Positions 25,796 through 34,916 are shown, numbered from the stretch's first letter. The stretch is 64,000 nt of DNA from Actinokineospora enzanensis DSM 44649 (GCF_000374445.1 NZ_KB894417.1:62001-126000), one strand, 5' to 3'. The notes: generated by a model not told the origin, from the sequence alone. A program made the numbers and translations.

Positions 25796-27481
25796 ATGAC
25801 GACTACCGAGGGCTCGCGGGGTGCGCGGCCGTCGATCCTGACCGTGGATGACGATCCCGGGGTCAGCCGTTCGATCGCTCGTGACCTGCGCAGGAAGTAC
25901 GGGGAGCGGTACCGGATCGTGCGGGCCGAGTCGGGGGACGCGGCGTTGGAGGCGTTGCGGGAGATCAAGCTCCGCGGGGAGCAGGTGGCCGCGTTGTTGG
26001 CGGACTACCGGATGCCAGGGATGAGCGGGATCGAGTTCCTGGAGCGGGCAATGGACCTGTTCCCGCTGGCCAGGCGGGTGTTGTTGACCGCGTACGCGGA
26101 CACCGACGCGGCCATCCAGGCGATCAATGTCGTCGATCTCGATCACTATCTGCTCAAGCCGTGGGACCCGCCGGAGGAGAAGCTCTACCCGGTCCTGGAC
26201 GACCAGCTCACCGCATGGGCAGAAGTGGACCACCAGCCCACACGGCAGGTGCGGGTGGTCGGGCACCGATGGTCCAGTCGGTCGTACGCTGTACGGGACT
26301 TTCTCGCACGAAATTCCGTCCCTTACCGGTGGTACACGCTGGGTGACGACGAGGAGAGTGAGCGGTTGCTCTCCGCTGCCGGGCTCGATGGGACGCGGTT
26401 GCCGGTCGTCATCACCGAGGGTGGTGAGGCGTTGGTGGAGCCGACCGATGGCGAGTTGGCGGCGCGCGTCGGATTGTCCACGATGCCGTCGACCGACTTC
26501 TACGACCTGATCGTGGTCGGCGGCGGCCCGGCCGGGCTCGGTGCTGCGGTGTACGGCGGGTCGGAGGGGCTCAAGACCGTGCTCATCGAGCGGATGGCGA
26601 CCGGCGGGCAGGCGGGCACGAGCAGTCGGATCGAAAACTACCTCGGGTTTCCCGACGGTGTGTCGGGTGAGCAGCTCACGGAGCGGGCGCGTAGGCAGGC
26701 GGCGAAGTTCAACGTGGAGATGCTGACCACGCGCAAGGTGGTCGGTCTCGAACCACGGGGGCCCGCGCGCGTGGTGCGGTTCGACGACGGCACGGAGCTC
26801 TCCGCGCACACCGTCATTCTCGCGACCGGGGTGTCCTATCGGATGCTGGAGGCGCCCGGTCTGGCCGATCTGTCCGGCCGTGGGGTGTTCTATGGCGCTG
26901 CCACCACCGAAGGCCCCAGCTGTAGCGGACAGGACGTCTACATCGTGGGTGGTGCGAACTCTGCGGGGCAGGCCGCGATGTACTTCGCGCGGCACGCTCG
27001 GCGCGTGGTGCTGGTGGTGCGTGGCGACTCACTGGACCGGTCTATGTCACGGTATCTGATCGACCAGATTGCCGCGGTGGACGCGATCGAAGTACAGACG
27101 TGTACGGAGGTGGTGGGGGGTACCGGTACCGACCATCTGGAGACGCTGACGCTGCGGGACAACCGCGCGGGAACAACCGAGACCGTTCCAGCGTCGTGGT
27201 TGTTCGTGTTCATCGGCGCCGCACCGCGCACGGACTGGTTGGACGGCACGCTCTCGCGGGACGGTCGCGGGTTCGTGTTGGCCGGGCCGGATCTGCTCAC
27301 GAGTGGGCGTAAACCGCAGGGGTGGGATCTGGATCGCGATCCGTTCCACCTGGAGACGAGCGTGCCGGGTGTGTTCGTGGCCGGGGACGTGCGCGCGGAG
27401 TCGGTGAAGCGGGTCGCGTCCGCGGTCGGTGAGGGCGCGATGGCCGTGTCGTTGGTCCACCGGTACCTGGAGAAGCCATGA
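25796..27481 (+). CDS. Response-regulator / glutaredoxin-like / thioredoxin-reductase fusion
   Basis: The 561-residue protein has a REC domain (about 12-140; ILTVDDDPG, phospho-acceptor Asp in LLADYRMPGMSG, Lys in YLLKPW), then a glutaredoxin-like segment (about 152-235) whose active-site position reads WSSRSY with no Cys. A thioredoxin-reductase-like FAD/NAD(P)H domain follows (IVVGGGPAGLGAA; VYIVGGANSAGQAA; TSVPGVFVAGDVR). The reductase CxxC is replaced by PSCSG, leaving one Cys, so classical disulfide exchange is not expected. ATG 25796 lacks a good ribosome-binding site and may be leaderless. Its stop overlaps the kinase gene start (ATGA), which makes a redox-linked signalling pair likely. 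Confidence 0.85.
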   Translation: MTTTEGSRGARPSILTVDDDPGVSRSIARDLRRKYGERYRIVRAESGDAALEALREIKLRGEQVAALLADYRMPGMSGIEFLERAMDLFPLARRVLLTAYADTDAAIQAINVVDLDHYLLKPWDPPEEKLYPVLDDQLTAWAEVDHQPTRQVRVVGHRWSSRSYAVRDFLARNSVPYRWYTLGDDEESERLLSAAGLDGTRLPVVITEGGEALVEPTDGELAARVGLSTMPSTDFYDLIVVGGGPAGLGAAVYGGSEGLKTVLIERMATGGQAGTSSRIENYLGFPDGVSGEQLTERARRQAAKFNVEMLTTRKVVGLEPRGPARVVRFDDGTELSAHTVILATGVSYRMLEAPGLADLSGRGVFYGAATTEGPSCSGQDVYIVGGANSAGQAAMYFARHARRVVLVVRGDSLDRSMSRYLIDQIAAVDAIEVQTCTEVVGGTGTDHLETLTLRDNRAGTTETVPASWLFVFIGAAPRTDWLDGTLSRDGRGFVLAGPDLLTSGRKPQGWDLDRDPFHLETSVPGVFVAGDVRAESVKRVASAVGEGAMAVSLVHRYLEKP

Positions 27482-28881
27482 CCCCCGACGAGTTGCGCGG
27501 GTTCTTCCTGTTCGAGCAGTTGGACGACGAGAAACTGGCCTGGTTGTCCTCGCATGTGACGACGACGGAGTTTCCCGCGGGCGCGGAGATCGTGGCCGAG
27601 GGTGACCCGGCTACCTGCTTCTACCTGCTGTTGGACGGCACGGTGTCGCTGCATAGGGCTATCGGCGGCGACCGGCCCGAGATCTCGCGCAGTGAGCACC
27701 GCGGTGCGTACTTCGGTGCCACCCAGGCCTACCTGGATCTGGAAGAGCGGCACACCTATCAGATGACGGTGCTGGCGTTGACCGACGTGCGGCTCGCGCA
27801 GCTGCCTGCCACGGAGTTCGGCACGGTCGTACGCGAGTGGTTCCCCATGGCGATGCACCTGTTGGAGGGCATGACCTGGGGTATGCGCAACAGTCAGGCG
27901 ATCCTCGGGCAGCGTGAGCGCTTGCTGGCGTTGGGGTCGTTGTCGGCCGGGTTGACCCACGAGCTGAACAATCCCGCGGCGGCTGCGGTGCGCGCGACCG
28001 CCGCGTTGCGGGAGCGGGTGGCCGGGATGCGGCACAAGCTGGCGATGCTGGCCGAGGGCGCGATCGATCCGGCGACGCTGCCTGCGATGGTGCGGTTGCA
28101 GGAGGCGGCGGTGGAGCGGGTCGCAAAGGCGCCGAAGCTCGGGCCGATGGAGGCCAGTGACGCCGAGGACGAGCTGGCGGACTGGCTGGACGAGCGGGGC
28201 GTGACGCGCGGCTGGGACCTTGCGCCGGTGCTGGTCGCGGGCGGGTTGGACGTGGACTGGCTGTCGCGGGCGATCGACCAGTGCCCGACCGGGATCACCG
28301 ATCCGGCGGTGCGCTGGCTGGCGTACACGGTGGAGACCGAGACGCTGATGAACGAGATCGACGACGCGACCACCCGGGTGTCCACGCTGGTCGGGGCGGC
28401 CAAGCAGTACTCGCAGATGGACCGGGCGCCGTTCCAGGTGGTCGACGTGCACGAGCTGCTGGACTCCACGCTGGTGATGCTGGGCGGCAAGATCGGCGAC
28501 GGGGTGCGGGTGGTCAAGGACTACGACCGGGGCCTGCCGCCGCTGCCCGCGTACGCCGCCGAGCTGAACCAGGTGTGGACGAACCTGATCGACAACGCGG
28601 TGGCCGCGATGGACCGGGCGGGCACGCTGACGGTCCGGACGTTCCGCAGCGGCCCGGACGCGGTGGTGGAGATCGGCGACACCGGGGCGGGCATCCCGCC
28701 CGCGGTGAAGGACCGGATCTTCGAGCCGTTCTTCACCACCAAGGCCGTCGGCGAGGGCACCGGGCTGGGCCTGGACATCTCGTGGCGGATCGTGGTGAAC
28801 AAGCACCACGGCGACATCCGGGTGGAGTCCGCGCCGGGTGACACGCGCTTCCAGGTGCGGCTGCCGATCGCGGGGACGTGA
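27478..28881 (+). CDS. Cyclic-nucleotide-binding-domain histidine kinase
   Basis: The 467-residue protein has an N-terminal cNMP/CAP-effector domain (about 5-125; ATCFYLLLDGTVSLHRAIGG), a HisKA-like helix with the candidate phospho-acceptor in GSLSAGLTHELNNPAAAAVR, a mid-region of about 150 residues, and an HATPase_c domain (NQVWTNLIDNAVAAMD, VEIGDTGAGIPP, GTGLGLDISWRIV). It overlaps the upstream REC-reductase gene by 4 bp, so the kinase probably phosphorylates that REC domain. No membrane segments are seen. Confidence 0.87.
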   Translation: MTPDELRGFFLFEQLDDEKLAWLSSHVTTTEFPAGAEIVAEGDPATCFYLLLDGTVSLHRAIGGDRPEISRSEHRGAYFGATQAYLDLEERHTYQMTVLALTDVRLAQLPATEFGTVVREWFPMAMHLLEGMTWGMRNSQAILGQRERLLALGSLSAGLTHELNNPAAAAVRATAALRERVAGMRHKLAMLAEGAIDPATLPAMVRLQEAAVERVAKAPKLGPMEASDAEDELADWLDERGVTRGWDLAPVLVAGGLDVDWLSRAIDQCPTGITDPAVRWLAYTVETETLMNEIDDATTRVSTLVGAAKQYSQMDRAPFQVVDVHELLDSTLVMLGGKIGDGVRVVKDYDRGLPPLPAYAAELNQVWTNLIDNAVAAMDRAGTLTVRTFRSGPDAVVEIGDTGAGIPPAVKDRIFEPFFTTKAVGEGTGLGLDISWRIVVNKHHGDIRVESAPGDTRFQVRLPIAGT

Positions 28882-28912
28882 CCGGCGCGGATCGTGGTCT
28901 ACGCTCGCCGAC

Positions 28913-29341
28913 GTGCACTTTCTCGCCAACCCGCCGCTCGGCCTGCTGCTGTCCCAGAGCGCGAAAGCGGTCGGGCGCGCCATGGACGACGCGATGTCGG
29001 CGGCGGGCGGGAGCGTGCCGGTGTGGCAGGTGCTGCTCACGCTCAAGACCCAGCCGGTCGCCAACCAGCGCGAGCTGGCCGCGGCGGTGGGCATCCAGGG
29101 CGCGACCCTGACCCACCACCTCAACGCCATGGAGGCCGACGGGCTGCTGACCCGGCGTCGGGACCCGGCCAACCGCCGGGTGCACCTGGTGGCGTTGACC
29201 GACGCGGGTGAGGCGTTGTTCCACCGGCTGCGCGAGGTGGCGCGCGCGTTCGACCGGCGGCTGCGGACGGGGCTCACCGAGTCCGAGGAGGCCACACTGG
29301 CCGAGTTGCTGTCCCGCCTGCGCGCCAACGTGTCCGACTGA
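28913..29341 (+). CDS. MarR-family transcriptional regulator
   Basis: The 142-residue winged-helix protein is typical MarR: NQRELAAAVGIQGATLTHHL is the recognition region, DPANRRVHLVALTDAGEAL the wing, with helices at both ends. GTG 28913 is chosen because the first MarR helix follows directly. It lies 31 bp after the kinase gene on the same strand and may be cotranscribed. The target is unknown. Confidence 0.85.
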   Translation: MHFLANPPLGLLLSQSAKAVGRAMDDAMSAAGGSVPVWQVLLTLKTQPVANQRELAAAVGIQGATLTHHLNAMEADGLLTRRRDPANRRVHLVALTDAGEALFHRLREVARAFDRRLRTGLTESEEATLAELLSRLRANVSD

Positions 29342-29376
29342 CCGACGCGGCTCAGCGTGGCTTGCCTGGCCGGGGC

Positions 29377-29415
29377 GGTGCGGCGGGTTCACCCTGCGCG
29401 GAAACCCGCCGCACC
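29377..29415. terminator. Bidirectional hairpin between MarR and acetamidase genes
   Basis: GGTGCGGCGGGTT (29377-29389) pairs perfectly with AACCCGCCGCACC (29403-29415). It lies between the 3' ends of two convergent genes. Confidence 0.65.
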
Positions 29416-29422
29416 GGCCCGG

Positions 29423-30424
29423 TCAGCGCTCGGCGAGGTACCGAGCGGCGGTGGCGCGGAGTCGGTCATGCACGCCGTCGTAGGCGGTCGCCGCGCCGAG
29501 GAGGGTCTTGGGGAGCTTGGCGAGCATCGTGTAGTTGGTGTCCACGACATTGCCCGCGGGCGCCAGTCCGGCCTGGCTGACCAGCTGGTAGGCGTCCAGC
29601 GGCGCGAGGCCGAGCAGCTGCCCGGTCCAGCCGACGAGGTCGTGCTGGCTGATCCGGAACGCGTCCTCCAGCGGGCGGGCGGTGCCGGTGGACATCACGT
29701 GCGTGTCGTTCTCCAGCCGTGGCCACGGGCAGGCCGCGCCCTTGATCAGGTCGACCACGACCACGGTGGACATGGCGGCCTCGACGGCCGTGCCGCAGAC
29801 CTCGCCCTCGCCCTGTCTGCAGTGCCCGTCGCCGAGGGAGATGAGCGCGCCGGGGACGTTGACGCCGAAGTAGGCGGTGGTGCCCGCGCGCATCTCGGGG
29901 GTGTCCATGTTGCCGCCGTGCGCGCCGGGGGTGATGCTCATGATCACCTCGTGCGCGGCGGGGGCGACGCCGACGGTGCCGTGCATGGGATCCAGCGGGA
30001 GCTCGATCGAGAACTCGCTCTCGCGCGCGTGGAACACGCATACACCGCGAGCGACGTCCACGTCGTAACGCCATACCCGCTCGGGCAGGGCGTCGTGCAG
30101 CATGGCGGTCGTGTGTGTGGTGGTCAACGCACCGAAGTGGGGGAAGGTCGTGGAGATGGCCCAGTCGCGCATGGGACGGATGTCCACGAAGTGCACCGCG
30201 ACGGTGTCTCCCGGTTCCGCGCCTTCTACCGCGATGGGTCCGGTTACCGGGTTGAGGTAGGGGAATGTGCAGACCTGGCTCGGCAGATCGTCCACCCCGC
30301 GCACCGCCCCACCGAAGCAGTCCTCAGTGGACAGCTCGACCACGGTGCCCGGCGGCACGGTCAACGCCGCCGCCCGGCCCCCGAACGCGTAGGCGGGTTC
30401 CGATTCCAGCCGTTGGACCCTCAC
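29423..30424 (-). CDS. Acetamidase/formamidase family amidohydrolase
   Basis: The 333-residue FmdA/AmdA-type enzyme has the family motifs NPVTGPIAVEGAEPGDTVAV, GAHGGNMDTPEMRAGTT and LISLGDGHCRQGEGEVCGTA. It would hydrolyse a short-chain amide such as formamide or acetamide to ammonia and the acid in the cytosol. The GTG start overlaps the stop of the permease gene by 4 bp (GTGA), so uptake and hydrolysis are cotranslated. Upstream frame extensions lie inside the permease gene and are rejected. Confidence 0.88.
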   Translation of the reverse strand: MRVQRLESEPAYAFGGRAAALTVPPGTVVELSTEDCFGGAVRGVDDLPSQVCTFPYLNPVTGPIAVEGAEPGDTVAVHFVDIRPMRDWAISTTFPHFGALTTTHTTAMLHDALPERVWRYDVDVARGVCVFHARESEFSIELPLDPMHGTVGVAPAAHEVIMSITPGAHGGNMDTPEMRAGTTAYFGVNVPGALISLGDGHCRQGEGEVCGTAVEAAMSTVVVVDLIKGAACPWPRLENDTHVMSTGTARPLEDAFRISQHDLVGWTGQLLGLAPLDAYQLVSQAGLAPAGNVVDTNYTMLAKLPKTLLGAATAYDGVHDRLRATAARYLAER

Positions 30425-31818
30425 TTGCCCTCCTCCCCCGTCATGCCCGCCAGCGCCGGGCGGCGCCCGGCGACGAGCAGACCGATCAGCACGACCAGCC
30501 CGATCCCGAGCCAGACGAAGCCCAGCAGCTGCGCGGCCACCTTGGCGTTGATCACCACGTAGCCCAGGATGGCGAACCCGATCACCGGCGCGACGAGGTG
30601 CTTCCACCAGTTCCGGCTCCGGTTGCGGATCACGTAGTGGATGACCACGGACACGTGCAGCACCAGGAAGGCGGTCATCGCGCCGAAGTTGACCAGCGAG
30701 CTGAGCAGGGTGACCCCGTCGTCGCGGGATTGCATGTACAGGCCCAGGGCCAGCGACACGCCCGCCACGAGCAGGGTGGCGTTGACCGGCACGCGGCGCG
30801 TGGGGTGCACCTTGCCCAGGAACGCGGGCAGTTGCCGGTCGCGTGCCATCGCGTAGAGCAGGCGGGAGGTGGCGGCCTGGGCGACGAGGGAGTTCGCGAA
30901 GCCCCAGGACACGGCGGTCGCCGCCGCGGTGAGCACGGCCAGCCAGCCGCCGCCCGCGACGCGGGCCGCGTCATAGAAGGCGGTACCGGCGGCGTCGCCG
31001 TCCTTGATGAGAGAGGCCGGGTCCGGCACCAGCAACGCCGCCACCCAGGTCTGCACGATGAACAGCACACCGGTGACCAACAGCGCGGCCACCATGGAGC
31101 GGCCGATCGCCTTCGCCGAGTCGCGGTTCTCCTCGGCGAGGGTGGAGATCCCGTCGAAGCCGAGGAAGCTGAGCACCGCCACCGAGACCGCGCCGAAGAT
31201 CAGCGGCCAGGAGAACGTGCCGCTGTCGAACAGCGGCGAGAAGCTGAACCCGTGGCCCTTGCCCTGCGCCAGGGCCACGATGCCGATCACCAGGAAGATC
31301 GCCAGGATGACCAGCTGCGCGGCCAGCATGACGCGGTTGACGCGCGCGGTCATCTCGATGCCCAGGTAGTTGACCGCGGTGTTGAGCAGGACGAACGCCA
31401 CCAGCCACAGCCACACCGGGATCGCGGGCAGCAGCGAGTTCATCGCGATGCCCGCGATCAGGTAGAGCAGGCTGGGCACGAGCACGTAGTCCAGCAGGAT
31501 CATCCAGCCGGAGGCGAAGCCGACCATGGAGTTGATGCCGCGCCCGGCGTAGGTGTAGACCGAGCCCGCCATCGGGAACGCCTTGGCCATCTGGGCGTAG
31601 GAGTTGGCGGTGAACAACATGGCCAGCATGCCGATCGCGTAGGCCAGGGCGATCATGCCGCCGGAGCCGGAGAACACGCTGCCGAAGATGCCGAACGGGG
31701 CGATCGGCACCATGAACACCAGGCCGTAGATCAACAGGTCGCGGAAGCCCAGCGACCGTCGCAACTCCTGGGTGTACCCGAACCGTTCGAGCTCCTGCCC
31801 GGCTTCCGACCCGCTCAT
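30421..31818 (-). CDS. APC-superfamily permease
   Basis: The 465-residue, about 12-TM permease has the APC features LRRSLGFRDLLIYGLVFMVP at the N-terminus, PMAGSVYTYAGRGINSMVGF in TM3, and GFDGISTLAEENRDSAKAIG in loop 6-7. It probably imports an amide, amine or amino acid processed by the coupled amidohydrolase. A TTCCA-TT-TGGAA inverted repeat lies 47-58 bp upstream of its ATG. The MarR gene 31908-32396 precedes it on the same strand. Confidence 0.88.
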   Translation of the reverse strand: MSGSEAGQELERFGYTQELRRSLGFRDLLIYGLVFMVPIAPFGIFGSVFSGSGGMIALAYAIGMLAMLFTANSYAQMAKAFPMAGSVYTYAGRGINSMVGFASGWMILLDYVLVPSLLYLIAGIAMNSLLPAIPVWLWLVAFVLLNTAVNYLGIEMTARVNRVMLAAQLVILAIFLVIGIVALAQGKGHGFSFSPLFDSGTFSWPLIFGAVSVAVLSFLGFDGISTLAEENRDSAKAIGRSMVAALLVTGVLFIVQTWVAALLVPDPASLIKDGDAAGTAFYDAARVAGGGWLAVLTAAATAVSWGFANSLVAQAATSRLLYAMARDRQLPAFLGKVHPTRRVPVNATLLVAGVSLALGLYMQSRDDGVTLLSSLVNFGAMTAFLVLHVSVVIHYVIRNRSRNWWKHLVAPVIGFAILGYVVINAKVAAQLLGFVWLGIGLVVLIGLLVAGRRPALAGMTGEEGK

Positions 31819-31864
31819 GGGACCTCCCGCGCTCCGCGTGTGCGGCGAAGCGTAGACAGGTTCC

Positions 31865-31876
31865 TTCCATTTGGAA
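31865..31876. promoter_or_regulatory. Putative MarR operator before the permease-amidase operon
   Basis: TTCCA-TT-TGGAA is a short inverted repeat in an AT-rich patch between the MarR gene and the permease gene. Control by either adjacent MarR protein is inferred. Confidence 0.4.
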
Positions 31877-31907
31877 ACAGTTAACCCGGAATCGGTGTCG
31901 GCGCAGG

Positions 31908-32396
31908 TCAGCCCGGGGGGCGCTCGGCCAGTAAGGCGTACATCGTGGCGCGCAGGTCGTCGAGGAACTTCTCGAACAGCTCCACGTGCTCCGGCGGGTA
32001 GTGCGCCACCAGCGCCTCGACGTGCTTGGTGAACGGGTCCAGGAACTCCTTGGCCCGCTGGGCGACCTTGGGGCTGCTGTGCAGCGTCACCACTCGGCGG
32101 TCCGCGTGCTCGCGAGTGCGCACCACGTGGCCGAGCTTCTCCAGCCGGTTGAGCAGGTTCGCGGTCGCGCCGGTGGTCAGCGACAGCCGGGTGCTGAGCT
32201 TGGTCGGGGTGAGCGCGATGCCGCGTTCCTCGGCGACCAGGATCTCGATCAACGCGAAGGCGTCGGTCGTGTGCAGGTCCAGCCAGGCCGCGAAGCGGTT
32301 GGTGAACTCGGTGTAGTTGGCGCCGAAGCCGCGGAAACCGTCGAGCAGGCGGGTGGTGCGCTCGGTGACATCGTCGGGTTGCTGGTCGTCGTTCAC
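31908..32396 (-). CDS. MarR-family regulator of the amide locus
   Basis: The 162-residue winged-helix protein has TPTKLSTRLSLTTGATANLL as the HTH and REHADRRVVTLHSSPKV as the wing. It sits between the AmiC-like receptor and the permease-amidase pair, all on the same strand, and is the likely local repressor. It belongs to the subgroup with an N-terminal FGANYTEFTNRFAAWLDLH helix. Confidence 0.87.
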   Translation of the reverse strand: MNDDQQPDDVTERTTRLLDGFRGFGANYTEFTNRFAAWLDLHTTDAFALIEILVAEERGIALTPTKLSTRLSLTTGATANLLNRLEKLGHVVRTREHADRRVVTLHSSPKVAQRAKEFLDPFTKHVEALVAHYPPEHVELFEKFLDDLRATMYALLAERPPG

Positions 32397-32432
32397 CGGA
32401 CCTCGTTTCGTCGCGCGGTCGGGTGGACCAAC

Positions 32433-33563
32433 CTACCCGGGTCCGGCGGACAACGGGGTAATCACCGTCAGGTCCAGCCCATCGGCCCTGGCCAGGAATC
32501 CCCCGGGACGCGGCGGTCCCAGCGGAGCGGCCGACCAGGCGCGGTGTTCGCCGGTGGCGAGCAGCGCGGTGGCGGCCGGACGGACCCGATCGGCGGACAG
32601 GCTACCGGTGCTCGCCAACGCGGCCGCGAGGTGGACGCCGTAGTAGCAACCCTCCGCGTAGGCGTCGAGCACGGGAGCCTGTCCGCCGAAGAGCGCGCGG
32701 TGGCGCTCGGTCAGCGCTATCCGCCGCTCATCGCCCTGACCGGCGAAGGACCGCATGGCCGCGTAGAGCTCGCCCGTCTCGTCGCCGCCCGCGGCCAGCA
32801 GCCCGTTCTCCTCCAACGAACCGGACAGCCGGACCACGCGACCCGCCAACGGCGAGGCGACGAATGCCCGGTTGAACGACACGAGGTCCCGGCCCACCAG
32901 ACTGAGCAGGACGGCGTCGGCCCGCACCCGGCCGAGACCGGCGACGATCTCCTCGGCGTCGATGCCGGGACCGGGGAACGGCACGAGCCGCTCGGCCACC
33001 ACGTCGGCGCCGAGGCCGCGCACGATCGCGCAGGCGGCCCGGTGGACCGCGCGAGGCCAGATGTAGTCGCTGCCGACCAGTGCCCACCGGCGCAGACCCC
33101 GGTGGGCCACCAGCCAGCGCACGGCGGGACCCAGCTGCGTCGTCGGGCTGTCGCCGAGGAGCACGACACCGGCGCGCCGCGTGCCGCCCTCATGCGGCGG
33201 GGTGAAGATGTAGGGCACGCGGCCGCCGAGGGTGAGCTCCAGCGCCCGGTGCACGTCGCTGGTGTGGAAGCCGACGTAGCCGTCGAGCAGGTCGGCGAGG
33301 TCCCCGGCCTCCCGCGCCACCTCGCCGGGCGTCCGGCCCGCGTCGACCAGCACCAGCTGCACCACCCGCCCGGCGACCCCGCCCGCGGCGTTGACCTCGG
33401 TCGCGGCCAGGGTGGCGGCCGCCAGCCCGGACGGTCCGGTGAGCCCGAGCGCGCCGGACAACGGCAGCAGCAGGCCCAGGCGGAGCACCGCCGGGTCCGG
33501 CCCGGTCAAGGCGACCTCGACCCGGTCCCGCACGACCGCGCGCACGACCGAGGTGGAGTCCAT
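32433..33563 (-). CDS. AmiC-like cytoplasmic periplasmic-binding-fold receptor
   Basis: The 376-residue protein has the type-I binding-protein fold of the branched-chain/amide receptor family (LRLGLLLPLSGALGLTGPSG, EVNAAGGVAGR, WALVGSDYIWPR, LDAYAEGCYYGVHL). Unlike transporter components it lacks any signal peptide or lipobox, and no permease or ATPase of the branched-chain type is nearby. The closest functional precedent is AmiC of Pseudomonas, a cytosolic amide sensor. It is divergent from a MarR gene with only 47 bp between starts, so a sensor role in amide regulation is inferred. Confidence 0.75.
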   Translation of the reverse strand: MDSTSVVRAVVRDRVEVALTGPDPAVLRLGLLLPLSGALGLTGPSGLAAATLAATEVNAAGGVAGRVVQLVLVDAGRTPGEVAREAGDLADLLDGYVGFHTSDVHRALELTLGGRVPYIFTPPHEGGTRRAGVVLLGDSPTTQLGPAVRWLVAHRGLRRWALVGSDYIWPRAVHRAACAIVRGLGADVVAERLVPFPGPGIDAEEIVAGLGRVRADAVLLSLVGRDLVSFNRAFVASPLAGRVVRLSGSLEENGLLAAGGDETGELYAAMRSFAGQGDERRIALTERHRALFGGQAPVLDAYAEGCYYGVHLAAALASTGSLSADRVRPAATALLATGEHRAWSAAPLGPPRPGGFLARADGLDLTVITPLSAGPG

Positions 33564-33610
33564 GACCGGACAGTATGCTCGCCGGTGAGGCCCCCGACGG
33601 AAGGCGTGTC

Positions 33611-34033
33611 ATGGCTGTTCAGCGCGGCACCCGGGGCCCCGACCTGGTCGATCTGCTGACCCGCGCGCAGCGGGCGCTCGCCCGCGACCTGGGCACCGCG
33701 CTGGAGGAGGAACGCGCCTCCGTCGAGCAGTGGCGGGTGCTGCGCGCGCTGGCGGTCGAGGGCCGGTCGATGGGCGAGCTGGCGGTGGCGGTGGAGATCC
33801 CGCACCCGACGCTGACCCGGCTGGTCGACGCGCTGGTGGACTCGGCGCTGCTGTACCGGTCGCAGTCGCCGGAGGACCGGCGGCGGGTGTCGGTGCACAT
33901 CTCCGAGCTGGGGCGCGACAAGCTCGACCGGCTGGAGGCGCTGGCGGCGGCGCACGAGCACGCGCTGGCCGACCGGCTCGGCCCGGAGGCCGTGGCAGGC
34001 CTGTCCGATCTCTTACGCGCGTTCGACCTCTGA
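33611..34033 (+). CDS. MarR-family regulator divergent from the AmiC-like gene
   Basis: The 140-residue MarR protein (VEGRSMGELAVAVEIPHPTL recognition region; SPEDRRRVSVHISELG wing) starts at ATG 33611 behind GGAAGG. The 47-bp gap to the divergent AmiC-like gene means the two share a promoter region. Together with the second MarR gene it frames the amide-use locus. Confidence 0.86.
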   Translation: MAVQRGTRGPDLVDLLTRAQRALARDLGTALEEERASVEQWRVLRALAVEGRSMGELAVAVEIPHPTLTRLVDALVDSALLYRSQSPEDRRRVSVHISELGRDKLDRLEALAAAHEHALADRLGPEAVAGLSDLLRAFDL

Positions 34034-34078
34034 GTTCGTCCCGTTGACCACCAAGGGGTGACGTCGACCTCGTTTGGG

Positions 34079-34120
34079 CGAACATGTTCGTTACGACCTT
34101 GTTCGCGACGAACATGTTCG
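34079..34120. promoter_or_regulatory. Twin palindromic TetR operators
   Basis: Two perfect 12-bp palindromes CGAACATGTTCG lie at 34079-34090 and 34109-34120, with a further GTTCG-CGA-CGAAC element overlapping the second. Both are just upstream of the TetR gene starting at 34134, a layout typical of autoregulated TetR repressors. Confidence 0.75.
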
Positions 34121-34133
34121 GCATGATGGTGGC

Positions 34134-34916
34134 ATGACGAAGAGAGACGGGGACGAGACAGGCTTCGAGGCCGCGCTCAAGGCCCACCTGGAGGAGCGCG
34201 CGCCGCGCAGCCGTCGGGAACGCCCGGCGAAAGCGGCCTTGAGCAAGGACGCGATCCTCGACAAGACCGTGGAGATCATGTTCCGGGAGGGACTGGGCAA
34301 GGTCACCATGCGCAGGCTGGCCCAGGAGCTCGACACCGGCCCGGCCTCGCTCTACGTCTACGTCCGCAATGTCGCCGACCTGCACGCGGCGCTGCTCGAC
34401 GAGCTGCTGGGCAGAATCGACGACGAGCCCGCGGCGGGCGACTGGCGGGCGCGGCTGGAGGCCCTGCTCGTGCGGTGCACGACGATCCTCTTCGAGCATC
34501 CCGAGCTGGCCCGGTCCGCGATCAGCACCCGGCCGTCCGGGGAGCACTACCTGACCCTGATCGAGCGGCTGCTCACCCTGCTGGACGAGGGCGGCGTGCC
34601 ACCGGGCCAGGCGGCCTGGGGCGTGGACATGCTGCTGCAGTTCGTCACCGCCACGGCCGCCGAACAGTCCACCCGCGACGAGTCCGGCCGCGCCGAGCGG
34701 GACTGGGACGAACTGACCCTCGCCCTGCACGGCGTCTCGCCGGACCGCCACCCGCGCGTCGCCGCGCTCGCCCCCGACCTGATCTCTGGCACGCCGCAGG
34801 AGCGGCTGACCTGGGGCCTGCGCGCCGTGCTGAACGGAATCCTGCACACCCCGGTCCCGGTGACGGTCACCCCGTCCGCCGGTCGGGACCGGACCACCGA
34901 GAGGAACCAGTCATGA
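34134..34916 (+). CDS. TetR-family regulator (TetR_C-containing)
   Basis: The 260-residue protein has an extended basic N-terminus, an HTH (AILDKTVEIMFREGLGKVTM, RLAQELDTGPASLYVYVRNV) and a TetR_C-like ligand domain, as in regulators of tetracycline-type resistance genes. ATG 34134 is preferred; a frame from 34074 would run through the operators. Its stop overlaps the monooxygenase start (ATGA), so regulator and enzyme form one coupled operon, probably induced by the enzyme's substrate. Confidence 0.87.
   Translation: MTKRDGDETGFEAALKAHLEERAPRSRRERPAKAALSKDAILDKTVEIMFREGLGKVTMRRLAQELDTGPASLYVYVRNVADLHAALLDELLGRIDDEPAAGDWRARLEALLVRCTTILFEHPELARSAISTRPSGEHYLTLIERLLTLLDEGGVPPGQAAWGVDMLLQFVTATAAEQSTRDESGRAERDWDELTLALHGVSPDRHPRVAALAPDLISGTPQERLTWGLRAVLNGILHTPVPVTVTPSAGRDRTTERNQS

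Noticed and set aside
26938-29328. A 796-codon minus-strand frame opposite the REC-reductase, kinase and MarR genes
   Set aside because: It is a shadow frame of three clear plus-strand genes, with His/Arg/Pro-rich content.
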